A stretch of DNA of 64,000 bases, from positions 7,780,448 to 7,844,447 of the forward strand of contig NC_081552.1 in assembly GCF_963082655.1 (NCBI RefSeq), given 5' to 3'. The translations under genes and the position numbers were made by a program. The notes below the pieces were generated by a model. The model was not told where the DNA came from. It made no database searches and worked only from the letters and a program-made list of their open reading frames with translations. Position 1 is the first letter of the stretch. Every line of letters begins with the position of its first letter. The DNA comes from Stomoxys calcitrans. Taxonomy: Eukaryota; Arthropoda; Insecta; Diptera; Muscidae. This document shows positions 44,398 to 57,079 of the stretch, piece after piece.

Positions 44398-45006
44398 GAG
44401 ACCCCATAAAGTATATATATTCTTGATCGTCGTGAAATTTTATGTCGATCTAGCCATGTCTGTCCGTCCGTCCGTCCGTCCGTCTGTCTGTCGAAAGCAC
44501 GCTAACTTCCGAAGGAGTAAAGCTAACCGCTTGAAATTTTGCACAAATACTTCTTTTTAGTGTAGGTCGGTTGGTATTGTAAATGGGCGATATCGGTCAA
44601 TGTTTTGATATAGCTGCCATATAAACCGATCTTGGGTCTTGACTTCTTGAGCCTCTAGAGTGCGCAATTCCTATCCGATTGGGATGAAACTATGCACGAC
44701 TTGTTTTGTTAGTATATCCAACAACTGTGCCAAGTATGGTTCAAATCGGTTCATAACCTGATATAGCTGTCATATAAACAGATCTGGGGACTTGACTTCT
44801 TGAGCTTCTATCCGATTTGGCTGAAATTTTTCAAGACGTTTTTTATTGTTACTTTCAACAACTATGTCATATAAGGTTCAAATCGGTTCATAACCTGATA
44901 TAGCTGCCATTAAATCGATCTGCGATTTTGACTTCTTTAGCCTCTAGAGGTCGCAATTATTATCCGATTTGCCTGAAATTTTGTACGACAGATTCTCTCA
45001 TGACCA

Positions 45007-45007
<1 letters not shown>
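44398..45007 (+). mobile_element. Family A element lacking both extreme ends
   Basis: Begins inside the conserved region (AGACCCCATAAAGTATATAT) with a TCCG tract, then four core units. One core unit is shortened near 44805. Ends at CTCTCATGACCATCA at about 45007, where it joins a family B 3' module. Confidence 0.85.
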
Positions 45008-46310
<1,303 letters not shown>

Positions 46311-46740
46311 AATCGTTTACTCTTTTATTGCCATTTAGTCCGCACATGCCCGGCTTCTAAGCAATGGAGATCCTCCTTACACTCCAAGACAGCTCGCAAA
46401 CTTAACGTTCTGGTCGTTACAACCTTAATAGCTAGTTCATAGCCCGTCAAGATGTTTAAGCTCGACGTCCTCGCATTAACACAATACCTTCCCACGCATT
46501 GCGTGATCGCCTGCAGAACCGTATTTTGGTTAGGCACCCGCAAACAGATCTCAGTCTCTGGATTCTCAATGCGAAATGTCCACTCTGCCCTCTAGCTTTG
46601 ATCCATCCTCGACTCATGAACTTGCAGATGGTAATGTCAATGTTCCGTCAATCCAAGTTTTTACCGCCGGCAGCAAGTGTCAAGTGTCGTCTCAGGTGTC
46701 CGATCAGAAACATCATACATTCTTTCTAGGAATCGTCGCC
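46311..46740 (-). pseudogene. RNase H-bearing retrotransposon fragment, antisense
   Basis: Minus-strand frame 46543-46325 reads NTVLQAITQCVGRYCVNART, SLNILTGYELAIKVVTTRTL and LSLRAVLECKEDLHCLEAG, clearly the RNase H region of the same family as 1-1570 (NMVLQAEIRAI, NIFTDNKIAIRAITTKT). More diverged upstream coding extends to about 46740. It replaces part of a family B array. The residue corresponding to the TDN aspartate is altered (LTGYE), so it is inactive. Confidence 0.8.
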
Positions 46741-46794
46741 TTGATTAAATCGCGACGATGTGCCTTGCTCCTATCCTTCTATAGAAACAAGTTG

Positions 46795-47328
46795 AATCGG
46801 GCTCGCTCCGCTGCGCCTTCTTTTCTTCGGTAGTTTAGTTTGAGTTTTGGGTAAAGGATGGCCTTTCAATCACCCTTGAAGGACACTTGGTCCCAAAAGT
46901 GGATATTAAATCTATGCTCTACTTCCAAAGACCATTCATTTGAACCCTATATTGCCCTCTTCGGTAAATATGTCCGATTTGTGGAGTGTTTTTGGTGGTA
47001 GGGCAGCTCCCAATATATATAGGTATCAGTATCGTTTTCTACTCTTAAATGCCTTTCATTTGAGACCCATTGGTCTATATATCCATTTGGCGGGCATTGG
47101 GGTAGAATTACTCTTCTTACCATAAATTTGGATTTCAAAGTTCTACTATAGAAGATCAAACTACATTTCGCTTGAAACGCATCTCTAAGATCTGGTAAGG
47201 GGGATGGTACCCCCTGCAGATAACGAAAAAGTTCCACAGCTTCATTCTACAGCATCTGTCAAAAATTTGGAGGAATTCATTTCCGCCGTTTTAGAGTCTA
47301 TACGGAACACACAAACGAACACAAATTC
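46795..47328 (+). mobile_element. Short family B element with both ends
   Basis: 5' end GAATCGGGCTCGCTCCGCTG, CGCCTTCTTTTCTTC; two to three core units (CATTTGAACCCTATATTGCC, GGTAGGGCAGCTCCC); then a reduced 3' module (TCGCTTGAAACGCATC, TAAGGGGGATGGTACCCC, CATCTGTCAAAAATTTGG, GGAACACACAAACGAACAC). Although only about 530 bp, it keeps the family's 5' and 3' signatures. Confidence 0.8.
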
Positions 47329-47329
47329 A

Positions 47330-48148
47330 TTTTTGTAGCCACCACCCTAGGATTGTGGGTATATCATTCCGTTTCTAACTTCTCGAAAAATTTATCTGCG
47401 AACCCATAATGTATATATATTCTTGATCGTCTTGACATTCGAAGTCGATCAAGCCATGGTCGTCTCCTTGCACTTCCTTCTAAATTTTGCAGGGATACTT
47501 CTTTTTGATGTGTGTTATTGGGGACTGCAAATGAGCCATATCGGTTCAGAGTCAGATCTAGCTCCCATATAAAGTGGGAGCCCCTAGAAGCCGTTTCTAA
47601 TTGGGTTGAAATTTTGCACGTAGTGTTCTGTTATGACTTCCACCAATAGTGTAAAGTATGGTCAAAATCATTATATATTATATGATATAGCTCCTATACA
47701 AACTGATCTCCCGATTTGACATCTTAAGCCCCTAAAAGTCGCAATTTTTATTCAATTTGGCTGAAATTTTGCACAGTATGATTTGTCACGACTTCCAACA
47801 ATCGTGTCAGAAATGGTTGGTCCATAACCCGATATAACTTCCATTTAACCGATCTCCCGATTTGATACCTTGAGCCCCTTGAAACTGCATTTTGCGCGAT
47901 CTTCAACATCCGTGTTAAGTTTTGTGCAAATCGGTCTATAACCTGGTATCTCCCATATAACCGATCTCCCAATTAGCCTTCTATGGCCCCTAAATGCTTA
48001 AAATTTTGCGAGATATGGCAGAAACTTGGTGGTTAAAGTTCACTTACGCCCTTGAACTGAATTTATTTGTTGACATTTTAAGCAACTTATGGTGTTGGAT
48101 TCTCAAGATTTGGACCGGCCGAATTAAGCACGTTTTTACTTGTTACAT
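47330..48148 (+). mobile_element. Family A element following family B directly
   Basis: 5' end GTAGCCACCACCCTAGG immediately after the family B end, conserved region AATGTATATATATTCTTG and AAGCCATGG, and core units with ACCGATCTCCCGATTTGA. 3' end TTATGGTGTTGGATTCTC, TTTGGACCGGCCGAATTAAG, CACGTTTTTACTTGTT. Confidence 0.82.
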
Positions 48149-48204
48149 ATAAAATTTAATTCGTAAAGCATGTTTATGGAAAATTGTTATAAAATTTGAT
48201 TTTT

Positions 48205-48312
48205 ATGCAAAACTACCCGAACCGGGCCCGCTCCGCTGCGCCTTCTTTAACTCTCTAATATATTTTTAGGGAAGGGGCACATCGCCCTGAATGTGTATAT
48301 CGAATTCGTGCC
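48205..48312 (+). repeat. Family B 5' end fragment
   Basis: CTACCCGAACCGGGCCCGCT, CCGCTGCGCCTTCTTTAAC, about 55 bp after a family A 3' end, then interrupted by the SINE-like sequence from about 48313. Confidence 0.75.
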
Positions 48313-48565
48313 ACTGTAGCCTATGTTCGCCAATAACGCTGAACGCCTGCGTTCAAATCCTGGCTTTAACATCGGACAAAATTTAAAGCGGTGGTGATCC
48401 CCTCTTAATGCTGACGACTTTTGCCATGCATGGTCATGTAAAAAATTCACCCCAAAGAGATGTCTCCATTCGAACTCGGCTATAAAAAAGTCCCTTATCA
48501 TTACGTTTAAACTTGAATCGAAAAGCTTTCATTTATGTGTGAGAAGTGTTACCCTTCTCGGTTCC
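48313..48565 (+). mobile_element. tRNA-derived SINE, diverged
   Basis: B box-like GCGTTCAAATCC at 48349-48360 and a weak A box near 48312-48330 (CACTGTAGCCTATGTTCGCC). The body has CCCCTCTTAATGCTGACG, CACCCCAAAGAGATGTCTCC, AACTTGAATCG and TGTGTGAGAAGTGTT, all matching the 30101 SINE in order. Older than that copy. Confidence 0.75.
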
Positions 48566-48569
48566 TGGG

Positions 48570-48890
48570 TAAATTTTTACTCCACTCACAAATACCTTTC
48601 TTTTGAGTCATATATTATCGTATTGGTAAATATTTCTGGTTTAGAGAGTTACTTGGCCCTTAATCTAAAAATACGCTCCGTGCTCGACTTTCAAATACAT
48701 TTTATATGAGCCTCATAATGGCATGATCGGTAAATAAATTCTATTTGAGGGTGGGATGGACCCCAGGGGCTTTGTCCCAAAAATTAGTATCAATTTCCCG
48801 AAAATCAATCAATTTAAACAACAAATAGCTTTTATATAATAGGAAGATGTTTTCGGGTGGGGCAATTACCCAATCATATGACTCTTCCAT
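48570..48890 (+). repeat. Family B core fragment
   Basis: Two to three diverged units (CAAATACCTTTCTTTTGAGT, GTATTGGTAAATATTTCTGG). Runs into the inverted copy at 48893. Confidence 0.65.
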
Positions 48891-48892
48891 CT

Positions 48893-49432
48893 TATATATA
48901 AAAATTAATTTGTGTTTGTTTTTTTGTTTGTGTGTTCCTTATAGACTCTGAAACGGCTTAAACGATTTTCTTGAAATTTTCACAAATGGTGCATAATGAC
49001 CCCGTGGTGAAAATAGGGTACTAAATTTTTTGATATCTGAAGGGGGGCGGACCCTCCCCCTTACCCTAATTTTCAGAAACGACAGATCTCGGATATTAGT
49101 GGTGCGATTTAAGCGAAATTTTATGCGCTCTCATAAGTACCCTAAAAATAAAAAAATTGGTATCCAAATTTCGGATGGGGTACCTAGGGGGGCTGCCCTA
49201 CCCTAAAACCAACCAAACATATATTTAGACCAATCATAACAATATGGGACTCAAATGAATGGTACTTAGAATAAGAAATCGTATCCAATATCCGTATTCA
49301 GATAAAGGCACTTATATTGTTAAACTGTTAGTCAAGCGATGCATGGTATTTCACTAAAAGATTTTTAATTGTCGAAAATAAATATCCCAAGGAAAATTTT
49401 GTTCCATATAAAGTAAAAGTAGGATATAGGAT
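48893..49432 (-). mobile_element. Minimal family B element, minus strand, both modules
   Basis: The plus strand opens with the inverted 3' end (TTTGTGTTTGTTTTTTTGTT, CCTTATAGACTCTGAAACGG, AAATGGTGCATAATGACCCC, GGGGGGCGGACCCTCCCCC). It has only about one core unit (49195-49290) and closes with the inverted 5' module (CAGATAAAGGCACTTATATT, AAGATTTTTAATTGTCGAAA, TTCCATATAAAGTAAAAG). At about 540 bp this is the simplest complete copy and shows that the core copy number is variable. Confidence 0.88.
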
Positions 49433-49984
49433 ATAAAATTCGTTTTTTTCTCTCAAGCATCTTTCGTTTGAGCTCTATATTGTCGTAATTGGTCTATATA
49501 CCCATTTGTCGGAAATCGGACGGCCCGCGACCCCAACAATAGAAACCATGTTTTGTTTTGACTCTGAGAGTGCAAAAAACTACTTTTGTTTTTGGATGGT
49601 GTTTTTGGGGTAACGGTGAAGGGTCCGCCCCCTTCCGTTATCAATAAAATATAAAGCCTATTCATACTTCCTGATCATATGCGTAATCACTCCCGAATAC
49701 CTCTCATTTGCGTCCCATATTGTCATGATCGTCAAATAAACCTATTTTAGGGGGTTTTGGGGCTGGGGTGGCCCCCAGGTACCTAAACCAAACTTTTATT
49801 ATGAAATTCGTACTCAAGTTTTGAATACCTTTCATTTAACTCCCACATTGTCCCAATCGGTCCACTTTTATTTTTGGGTAATACTTTTGGGTTAAGTACC
49901 CTCCCAATATCAAACAATTATATAGCCTGTTTCCTTCCAGACAATCCTACACAATCTGTGACAATTTCAAGGAAAACGGTTAAG
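49433..49984 (+). mobile_element. Family B core and 3' module
   Basis: Core units with GGTGTTTTTGGGGTAACGG and GGTTTTGGGGCTGGGGTGG, then a 3' module piece (CAATCTGTGACAATTTC, AAGGAAAACGGTTAAGCCG). It fuses at 49984 directly to the 5' module of the next copy without the CAAACAAA tail. Confidence 0.78.
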
Positions 49985-50081
49985 CCGTTCATTTACTTTA
50001 TATGGAACAAAATTTCCTTGGAATATTTATTTTCGACAATTGAAAAGCTTTTAGTGAAATACCATGCTACGAAAATAGTAT

Positions 50082-50118
50082 TGGGTTGCCCAAAAAGTAA
50101 TTGTGGATTTTTCATATA
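50082..50118. mobile_element. Solo terminal repeat of the mariner-type MITE
   Basis: TTGGGTTGCCCAAAAAGTAA followed by TTGTGGATTTTTCATA, after TA at 50080-50081; the rest of the MITE and about 50 bp of the family B 5' module are missing. Probably a deletion after insertion. Confidence 0.88.
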
Positions 50119-51307
50119 TTTATCTGAATCCCATATGATCTTTATTGGTCTACGAATTTAAGTTTGGATGTAAGGTGTACTCCATTCTTAAAATACTTTA
50201 TTTCAGCCCGGTTTTCTCATGATGTCTGATTTAGGGGTATTTTCGAGGGTGAGGTGGTCCCCCGACACTTGGCAACGAAAAATGTCAGCGTCGTGCTCTT
50301 CTCTCAAATACTATTTATTTAATCTCATTTTGCAATTGGTTTTGAGGGGAGTTTACAGGATGAGCCGTCCCCCAAACACAAGGCCCCAAGATTGGTTATC
50401 AAATTAGTTTTCTAATCTCAAATATCTTTCATTTGAGCCACATATTGGAAGGTCGAATAATTTTTACCCTTTGGGGGGTGTTTTGCGAAAGGGGTGATGC
50501 CTAAAATACATGGTCCTACATTTGGATTTCAAATTCGTATTCTACTCCCAAATACCTTTATTTGAGCCCCATATTGCGATGGTTTGTAAAAAATGCTGCT
50601 AGTGGGGTATTTTGGGAAAGGGGTAGACCGCCAGAAAAGTGGTCCCGAAAGTGGGTATCAATTCTTGCTCTACACCCCAATTCCTTTCATTTAACCTCCA
50701 CATTGACATGGTCGGTAAATATGCTCGAATTAGAGGTGTTTTGGGGATTGGGGTGGTCCCCCAAACACTAAGCCCTGAAAATATATCAGCAACGTGCTCT
50801 ATTCTCATATATTGGCCTCAAAATTGGATATCAAATTTGTTTTTAAATGTCTAATACCATTCACTTAAACCTCTTATTGAAAAAGCAAGGAAATATGTCC
50901 GGTTTGGGGAATGGGCCCTAAAAACTATGAATATGTAGCTCCACTGTCTTAAAGACCCAAAATCGCCTTGGGGAGCAAATGCATCCTACTTGGTTGTTAT
51001 GGAGATGGGAAGTGCCCTAGACAGTTGGTCCCGAATGTTGATGTCAGATTCATGGTCTACTCCCAAATACCCATCATTTGAGCTCCAATTTTCCATAGTT
51101 GGCAAACATGTCCGGTTTGGGGAGTGTTTTAGGGATGGGGCGGCCACACAGTGACTTGCTTTTGAAAATGTATATCAGATTCATAGACACTTTTTCCCGA
51201 ACATTGATATCAGATTCGTGCTTTACTTCCAAATATCTTTCATTTGAACCCCATATTGCTATGGTCGTAAAATTGTCTTCTTTGTGGTATGTTCTCGGTG
51301 AAGGGCG

Positions 51308-51324
51308 CCCCCCCCCCCCCCCCC
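51308..51324. repeat. C17 homopolymer
   Basis: Seventeen consecutive C residues in a family B unit where related units have four to seven. Either slippage expansion or a sequencing or assembly artefact. Confidence 0.95.
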
Positions 51325-51570
51325 AGCACTTGGTCCAACATCTGGATATCCGATTACTATTCCACACTCAAATACCTTTTATTTAAGCCCCATATTGCCA
51401 TGGTCAGTAAATAAGTCCTGTTTGGGGGTGCTTTGCAGAAGGGGTGGATCCCCAGAAACTTTTTCCCAAATTTGGATATCACATTAGTATTTTACCTTTA
51501 AATATTTCAGATTTAGGGGTGTTTTGGGGGTTTGGGGTGGTCCTCCAAACACTTGGTCCGACAATCTGAA

Positions 51571-51890
51571 AATGGTCGCAACCTTATCGTTAAGGTTTGC
51601 AACTCCTTCTATCACGCTGAATGTTATAATTTCGGGGCTATGGCAGCCTACACATTAATTTAATCACACAGTGTCCTGTTAGGTCATTATAATTGATCGA
51701 CTGTTTTGGGGTGAGATGGTCCGCTTCGCAGTACCATTGTAATGATTTGTGTATACAGCCGTTTGGTGGAGGGCGTCTATATGAGGATTGTGAGCCACAC
51801 TGCCACTTGAGCACAAATTTGAATGAGTCACTCAACTCAAAAAAAAAATCGATCACTTGATTCCCCATTGGTTTGATAGGTCAAATAACC
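51571..51890. other. Foreign insert between family B arrays, unassigned
   Basis: About 320 bp unlike the flanking family B units (GGTCGCAACCTTATCGTTAA, GGGGTGAGATGGTCCGCTTC, GGTGGAGGGCGTCTATATGA). Minus-strand frame 51868-51638 is open for 76 residues but not recognised. It may be a 3' end of another non-LTR element; there is no direct evidence. Confidence 0.4.
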
Positions 51891-52995
51891 TATTGGACGC
51901 GATTTTAGGAGGTAAAACACCACCCAGGTTCTTGGAAACAAAGTTTAATGCCATATTCGTAATCTGCTCTCAAATGCCTATCATTTGAGTTTCATCAAGC
52001 TATGATTGAGTAGTATTCCCTTTTGGGGAGCCTATCGAGGTTGGGACGAATATCAATTACTTGGACTTCGTTTTTTATGTCATGTTCGCAGTCTGCTCCC
52101 GAATACTTTCCATTTGAGTCCTATACTGAAATATACGTCCAATATGTCTATTTGGAGCAGTTTCGGGCTTGGGCTACCCCTTGGATACTGGAACCCAAGT
52201 TTTTATACGACATTCGTTTTCTTCTCTCCAATATCTTTCATTTGATACCGATATTGTCCCTATCGGTCAACTTTCGATTTTGGGTGGCGTTTTTGTGGCA
52301 ACAAATTAAATATTCTATACCCGCTTCCTGACCATATTCGTAATCACTCTCGAAAACTTTCCATTCGAGCTCCATATTGGCATTATCGTCCAATGAACCA
52401 ATTTGGGGGTTTTGGGGTCGGGGCGGCCCCCAATTACTTCGACTCAATTTTTAATATGGAAATCGTACTCTTCTCTTGATTACCTTTCTTTTAAGTCCCA
52501 TATTGTCCCAATCGGTCCACTTTTATTTTTGAGTGGTACTTTTTGGGGTAAGGGGGAGGGTCCGCCCCCTTGCGATATCAAAAACTTATATAGCCTATTG
52601 CTCCTTCCGGACCATATTCGTAATCTACTCACGATTCCCATTTTGTCATTATTGTCCAATAATTTATTTTGTCGGATTTTTGGAGTCGGGGCGGCCCCAC
52701 AATTACTTGGACCCAATTTTTAATATGGAATTTGTACTTTACTTTTGAATACCTTTTATTTAAATCCCTTATTGTCTCAATCGGTTCACTTTTATTTTTG
52801 GCTGGTACTTTTGGGGTAAGGGGGAGGATCCGCCCCCAATGCGATTTCAAAAAAATATATAGCCTATTGCTCCTTCCGGACCACTCCCCACAATCTGTAA
52901 AAATTTAAAGAAATCGGTTTAGCCGTTTTTGAGTCCATACGGAACAAACAAATTTACAAACCCACAAACAAACGCAATTTCATTTTTATATATAT
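51890..52995 (+). mobile_element. Family B core with complete 3' end
   Basis: Core units with TTGGGGGTTTTGGGGTCGG and GGCGGCCCC, and several partial 3' modules in tandem: GTAAGGGGGAGGGTCCGCCC occurs at about 52553 and a similar GTAAGGGGGAGGATCCGCCC at about 52815. The final end is TCTGTAAAAATTTAAAGAAA, GTTTAGCCGTTTTTGAGTC, ACAAACCCACAAACAAACGC and TTTCATTTTTATATATATAG. Confidence 0.82.
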
Positions 52996-53584
52996 AGATA
53001 TTTTGTACACATTTCATTTGTAAAAAAAAAAATTGTCAATTTTCTTATTTCTTAAAAATATTTTTATAAATTTATTAACTTAAAAATTAGTTCTAGGCGA
53101 ATTTTACGTCGTGAATGTCTCTAGGACCACATTTAAGTTAAGTGCAATGTATTAAAATCCTACTTAGTGGTAAAAATGTTTTTGTTCTACCTACAGCGAC
53201 TTTCCTGACTTCAAAGTTGATTTCAAGAAATTATAGCATAATGTGGAATATATGTGAAATATAGCTTTTGTTGCCTACTTTTTGGCTTGCTGTTTTTTCA
53301 ATGTACTTATATTTTATCTCTTATTAAAAAAATGGAGTGCCAGAAAATTGTGCTGTTAAATGAAAACCGCTTATGAAAACGAATAAAAGAATGCTTTTAA
53401 CATTATTAATTTTCCAACTTTGATTTTTTTCTCTCTCAACACTGCGCGACGAAAATCCAACAAAAGAATTGCCGTTTATATAATTGTGTATAAAAATGAG
53501 CGTACATGTGAGTGGGTGGTTATGTACGTGGAAGTATGTAGCGGATAAATAGTACTTAAATATAAATTGAAAATCCTCATATTA
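52996..53584. other. AT-rich, no recognised feature
   Basis: About 590 bp without recognisable repeat ends or coding sequence. Confidence 0.45.
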
Positions 53585-54262
53585 TTTAACACGTAAAAGC
53601 GTTCGGCTGCGCCGCATCTTGAAAACGCACCCACCCATGCTGCAAATTTATACAAAATAAATTTTGTTAAAGCGCACAATTTTAATCTACACACCAAACT
53701 TCTGTCAAACCAGCAAAAGTTAAAGCTTTTACGAACCGAACAAAGTTAATCGAGAGACGGGCTTATACCGGTGCTATATCAGCTTATAGACTGATTTGGA
53801 CGTACTCCGTACAGTTCTTGAAAATCGTATCAGAACACCGCATGAATATTTCGGTGGCTCAAGAACTGAAATCGGGAGATCGTTTTATATGGGAGCTATA
53901 TTAGTTTATAGACCGATTTTTAACGGAACACTACATGCGTGATTTTAGCCAAATCGGACAAAAATTTCGGCTTCCAGGGGCCTAAGAAGTTAAATCGGGA
54001 GATCGGTTTATATGGGAGCTACATCTAAATCTGAACTGAACTTACAATCCCCAACGACCAATAGTAAGTATCTGTGCAAAATTTCAAGCTTTACTCATTC
54101 GACCGCTATCGTGATTTCGACAGACGGACGGACGGTCGGACGGACATGGCTAGATCAACTCAGAACGTCGAGACGATTAAGAATATATAAACTTTATGGG
54201 GTCTTAGACGAACATTGCGAGGCATTACAAATTGAAAGACTATGGTCGTGGGTATAAAAACA
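53585..54262 (-). mobile_element. Family A element, diverged, inverted
   Basis: A degraded 3' end (GTAAAAGCGTTCGGCTGCG, CCGCATCTTGAAAACGC), core units (AAATCGGGAGATCG, TTTATATGGGAGCTA), the conserved region in complement (GACGGACGGACGGTCGG, CATGGCTAGATC, AGAATATATAAACTTTATGG) and 5' end GTCGTGGGTATAAAAAC at about 54245-54262. Confidence 0.82.
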
Positions 54263-54611
54263 TCTGAAAGTTATTATGTAAAATATTTTCCAATTTTTAA
54301 TAAAGTAAAAGAGACTTTATTATAATAAAGTTCTGAAATCAATGAAAATGAAAAGAATTCTCCATCATCAATGAGCATACAGCAATAAACAGGCACTGAA
54401 GGTAGCATTCAACGCGAGCAATGTGAAACGTGGAAGTTGTAGCAAAATTAAACTCTATAGAAATGTGTTTTCACACAAACCAAAAAAGGAATTGAAGCAG
54501 TAAATTTGAAGTCTTAAAAAATTTAATCCATCGTGACGTTTACAAAGCAAATAAAATAATACAAGAACTAATGGACTAATATCATAACTTCCAAAAACTT
54601 CCCTTATAAAA
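54263..54611. other. No recognised feature
   Basis: About 350 bp of A-rich sequence with no recognised content. Confidence 0.4.
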
Positions 54612-55133
54612 TAGGTAAGGTTGAAAAGAGGGTACGGATATTAGTGCGCTCCATGCCACTATGCACATACCACCTAAACCAGTAATCGGCTTGTTGTGCG
54701 CTCTAAAACTAAAAAGGAACCTCGAAAAAGAAAGGAACCTCACTTGCCGCACCGATGTTGCATAAGTGAGCACGTAGTCCTATGCGCCCCGTTATGTTAC
54801 TGAAAGCTATACTGAGCTCCTGCTTTCTTCCTTTCAGTAATAGCCTCGTCTTCTCAGAATCTGGATCTCCCCTGAGGATATTCGTCGCCCACGTTCGTAG
54901 CATACGCGCTTAACGGACTGCGTCGACGCGCAAGGCTTCGGCTCAATCAAGTTTATTGATCGCACTCCTCTGACCTTCACTGCCATATCATCTGCTCTAT
55001 CATTCCCCCTCACTCCGCTATGACCCGGCTGCCAAACGATGCGGAATGTGCCATACTCAGAGAAGGCGTTCATCTCCTTCTCCAAGACTGTTCTTGACCT
55101 TACGGTCGTGGTTGTTATTGTCCTGATGGTCAG
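54612..55133 (-). pseudogene. RNase H and C-terminus of the R1/LOA-like retrotransposon, antisense
   Basis: Frame 55172-54834 (minus) reads TIRTITTTTVRSRTVLEKEM, then GTFRIVWQPGHSGVRGNDRA, the catalytic-loop end of RNase H (PGHSGVRGNDRADD), then INLIEPKPCASTQS. Frames to 54612 continue with the C-terminal region and 3' tail (plus-strand AGGTAAGGTTGAAAAGAGGG). It is the best-preserved RNase H end of the family in the window. At about 55133 the sequence switches without a gap into a family A 3' half. Stops and the missing upstream part make it inactive. Confidence 0.88.
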
Positions 55134-55480
55134 TTTCTTTTCCCGGCATCTCTCTATAGGCAAACAAAGCATAATGTATAAGTATTGCTATGATATGGGA
55201 GCTATATCTATGCTATATATGTATGTTGGAGGCCATTGGAGAAGCTGTTTTTTGAGTCCAATTGGACAATAATTACGCCCTCTAGAGGCTCAAGGAGTAT
55301 AATCGGTAGAACGGTTAATATGGCGATTTAGACCATACTTGGCATGGTTGTTGCAAGTCAAAACAAAAGCCTTCATGGAAAATCTCAGCCAAAGCGAATA
55401 ATAATTGCGCAACCTAGAGTCTCAAGAAGTCAAGATCAGAGAACGGTTTATATGGCAGCTATATTAGGTAATGAACCATT
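55134..55480 (-). mobile_element. Family A 3' half fused to retrotransposon
   Basis: Starts at TTCTTTTCCCGGCATCTCTC, which normally lies about 60 bp inside the family A 3' end, and continues through two core units (GCCCTCTAGAGGCTCAAGGA, TCAAGAAGTCAAGATC) to about 55480. The palindrome and terminus are missing. Confidence 0.8.
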
Positions 55481-56030
55481 GTCTTCTCCAGCTTTGGCTT
55501 TCGACGACTCTGACGGTTCACTGATTTCACAAAAATGCCCATAGTTAAGATATTTAGTCCGCATGAAAAGATTTCCATCCCATACATTTTGATTCTTGCA
55601 TATAAGATTAATACACAGTTTAAAATAGATGATTTTAAAGTCAAATGAATACCCATCAAGAGCAAAACCCCAATAGTCTAACATATCCCTTGGGGTATTC
55701 AAGAAAACGTGACGTTTTCTTTGGCCTACATTAAGGATTTTTCAATCAATATTCCCCATTATATTCTATTCTCTGAATGGTGACTTTTCCCATAGCATAT
55801 CTTAAGGGATTTCCAATCAATGCGGTTGTATGGCTTAAGTAAATATCGCTTATAATAATCAATCATTATGATGCGATATATTTTAAAATTTTCCATAAAT
55901 CGAATAGAGGATATCTGCTTTCAATGGACTTTTCAGGGATTATGGAAGCAAAAGCCATATCGATACCCATACTTTGGAAATTGCAAATTTTTAAAAGAAA
56001 ATTCAATCATATCAATGAAGGAGAAAAATA
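55448..56030 (-). pseudogene. Decayed coding region, family not recognised
   Basis: Minus-strand frame 55702-55448 is open for 84 codons and includes RDMLDYWGFALDGYSFDFK and FMRTKYLNYGHFCEISE before running into family A sequence at about 55480. Upstream on the same strand another frame (about 55890-55790) contains IDYYKRYLLKPYNRIDWK and SLKICYG, and a third (about 55995-55890) contains MAFASIIPEKSIESRYPLF. The aromatic-rich, non-repetitive composition looks like real protein cut by at least two frameshifts. I do not recognise it. An old viral insertion, a DNA-transposon gene or a host pseudogene are all possible. Confidence 0.35.
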
Positions 56031-57079
56031 AAACCAAATCCCTTGAGAAGATGATATAGAGCTGCTTGCCCTAAAGTAGCCGTAGAGTATGCAATGCGAA
56101 ACTCTTTTCTTTGCTTCGAAATGCCACAATGTGTGGATTTTACATTCTGTTGCTATGTAAACACACATGTGGCCTCTGCTTAAAACTAAAAGGATATCAT
56201 GCTTACAAGTGTGTGCAAGCATGAGTATTTACGTGTGGGTGTTTTTTTTTTTATAGGATTTTCTAACCAAATACAAGTCAATCAACATAATTACGTTGCT
56301 GTGTGATATGTGCGTTAAAACCACCCTGCTTTCTGAAATTGAGGGCTAAAGTGAAAGTGACCCATAAACAAACATTTGAGCCTAGATGATTTTGTCTTTG
56401 ATTTTTTTTTCTACAAAGCCCATACTTTTCATGTGTGCAAATGTTTTAGCAAATAATTGCATTTGTTTTTTTTTTCTAAAAATATGCTACAGGCACAAAT
56501 GGTTTTTTATGCTTTCATTCTCCAATTGCGAGGACCATCAAAGAAAATTCCATCTATTTTAGACAATTGAAAGAAAATATACATAGCTAATGGCTTCACT
56601 TTACTTATAGCTGAACTGAAAATTTTCAATTTAAGTCTTATTTTTCCTATCTTATCCTTGTAGAAAATTCTATGCCTTAATCAATGCAATCGAATATTTA
56701 ATAACGTGAAAAATAAATACAAAATGTTATTCCGTTCGAGATCAAAGCATTTTTATTTAGAAATGTTTGTTTAAGGCTGCATGAAACTCTCATGATAGTT
56801 ATGATAGCCAAATGGAAAACAAACTTTGTAAATATTAATTATACATGTCCTTTATAGAGAAGACCTAGCTATTACCATTCTCTTTTAAAAAATATTTTTT
56901 TATTGTTGCATTTGGAACAAACAAAATATAAAACACTAATGTTTTTTTGGGTTCAGGCCAGTGATTCGGAGCGAAGCGAAGCAGGTCTATTTTTGCCGTA
57001 GCGGGAATAAAGCGAAAGCGAAATTTTTTGTACCCGGAGCGCAGCGATTTCCAGTCTCAAAATCCGATCCGATGTAATA
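56031..57079. other. No recognised feature
   Basis: About 1 kb of A/T-rich sequence with several T homopolymers. No gene or transposon end was recognised. Confidence 0.45.

Larger units (their letters stand above)
49985..51570 (+). mobile_element. Family B element with 5' module, solo MITE end, long core
   Basis: The 5' module starts at TTACTTTATATGGAACAAAA, is interrupted at 50082-50118 by a MITE terminus, and resumes at TTTATCTGAATCCCATATG. About nine core units follow; 50600-50810 matches the 230-bp repeat unit of 24755-25395. A C17 run lies at 51308-51324. The 3' module is absent. Confidence 0.83.
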
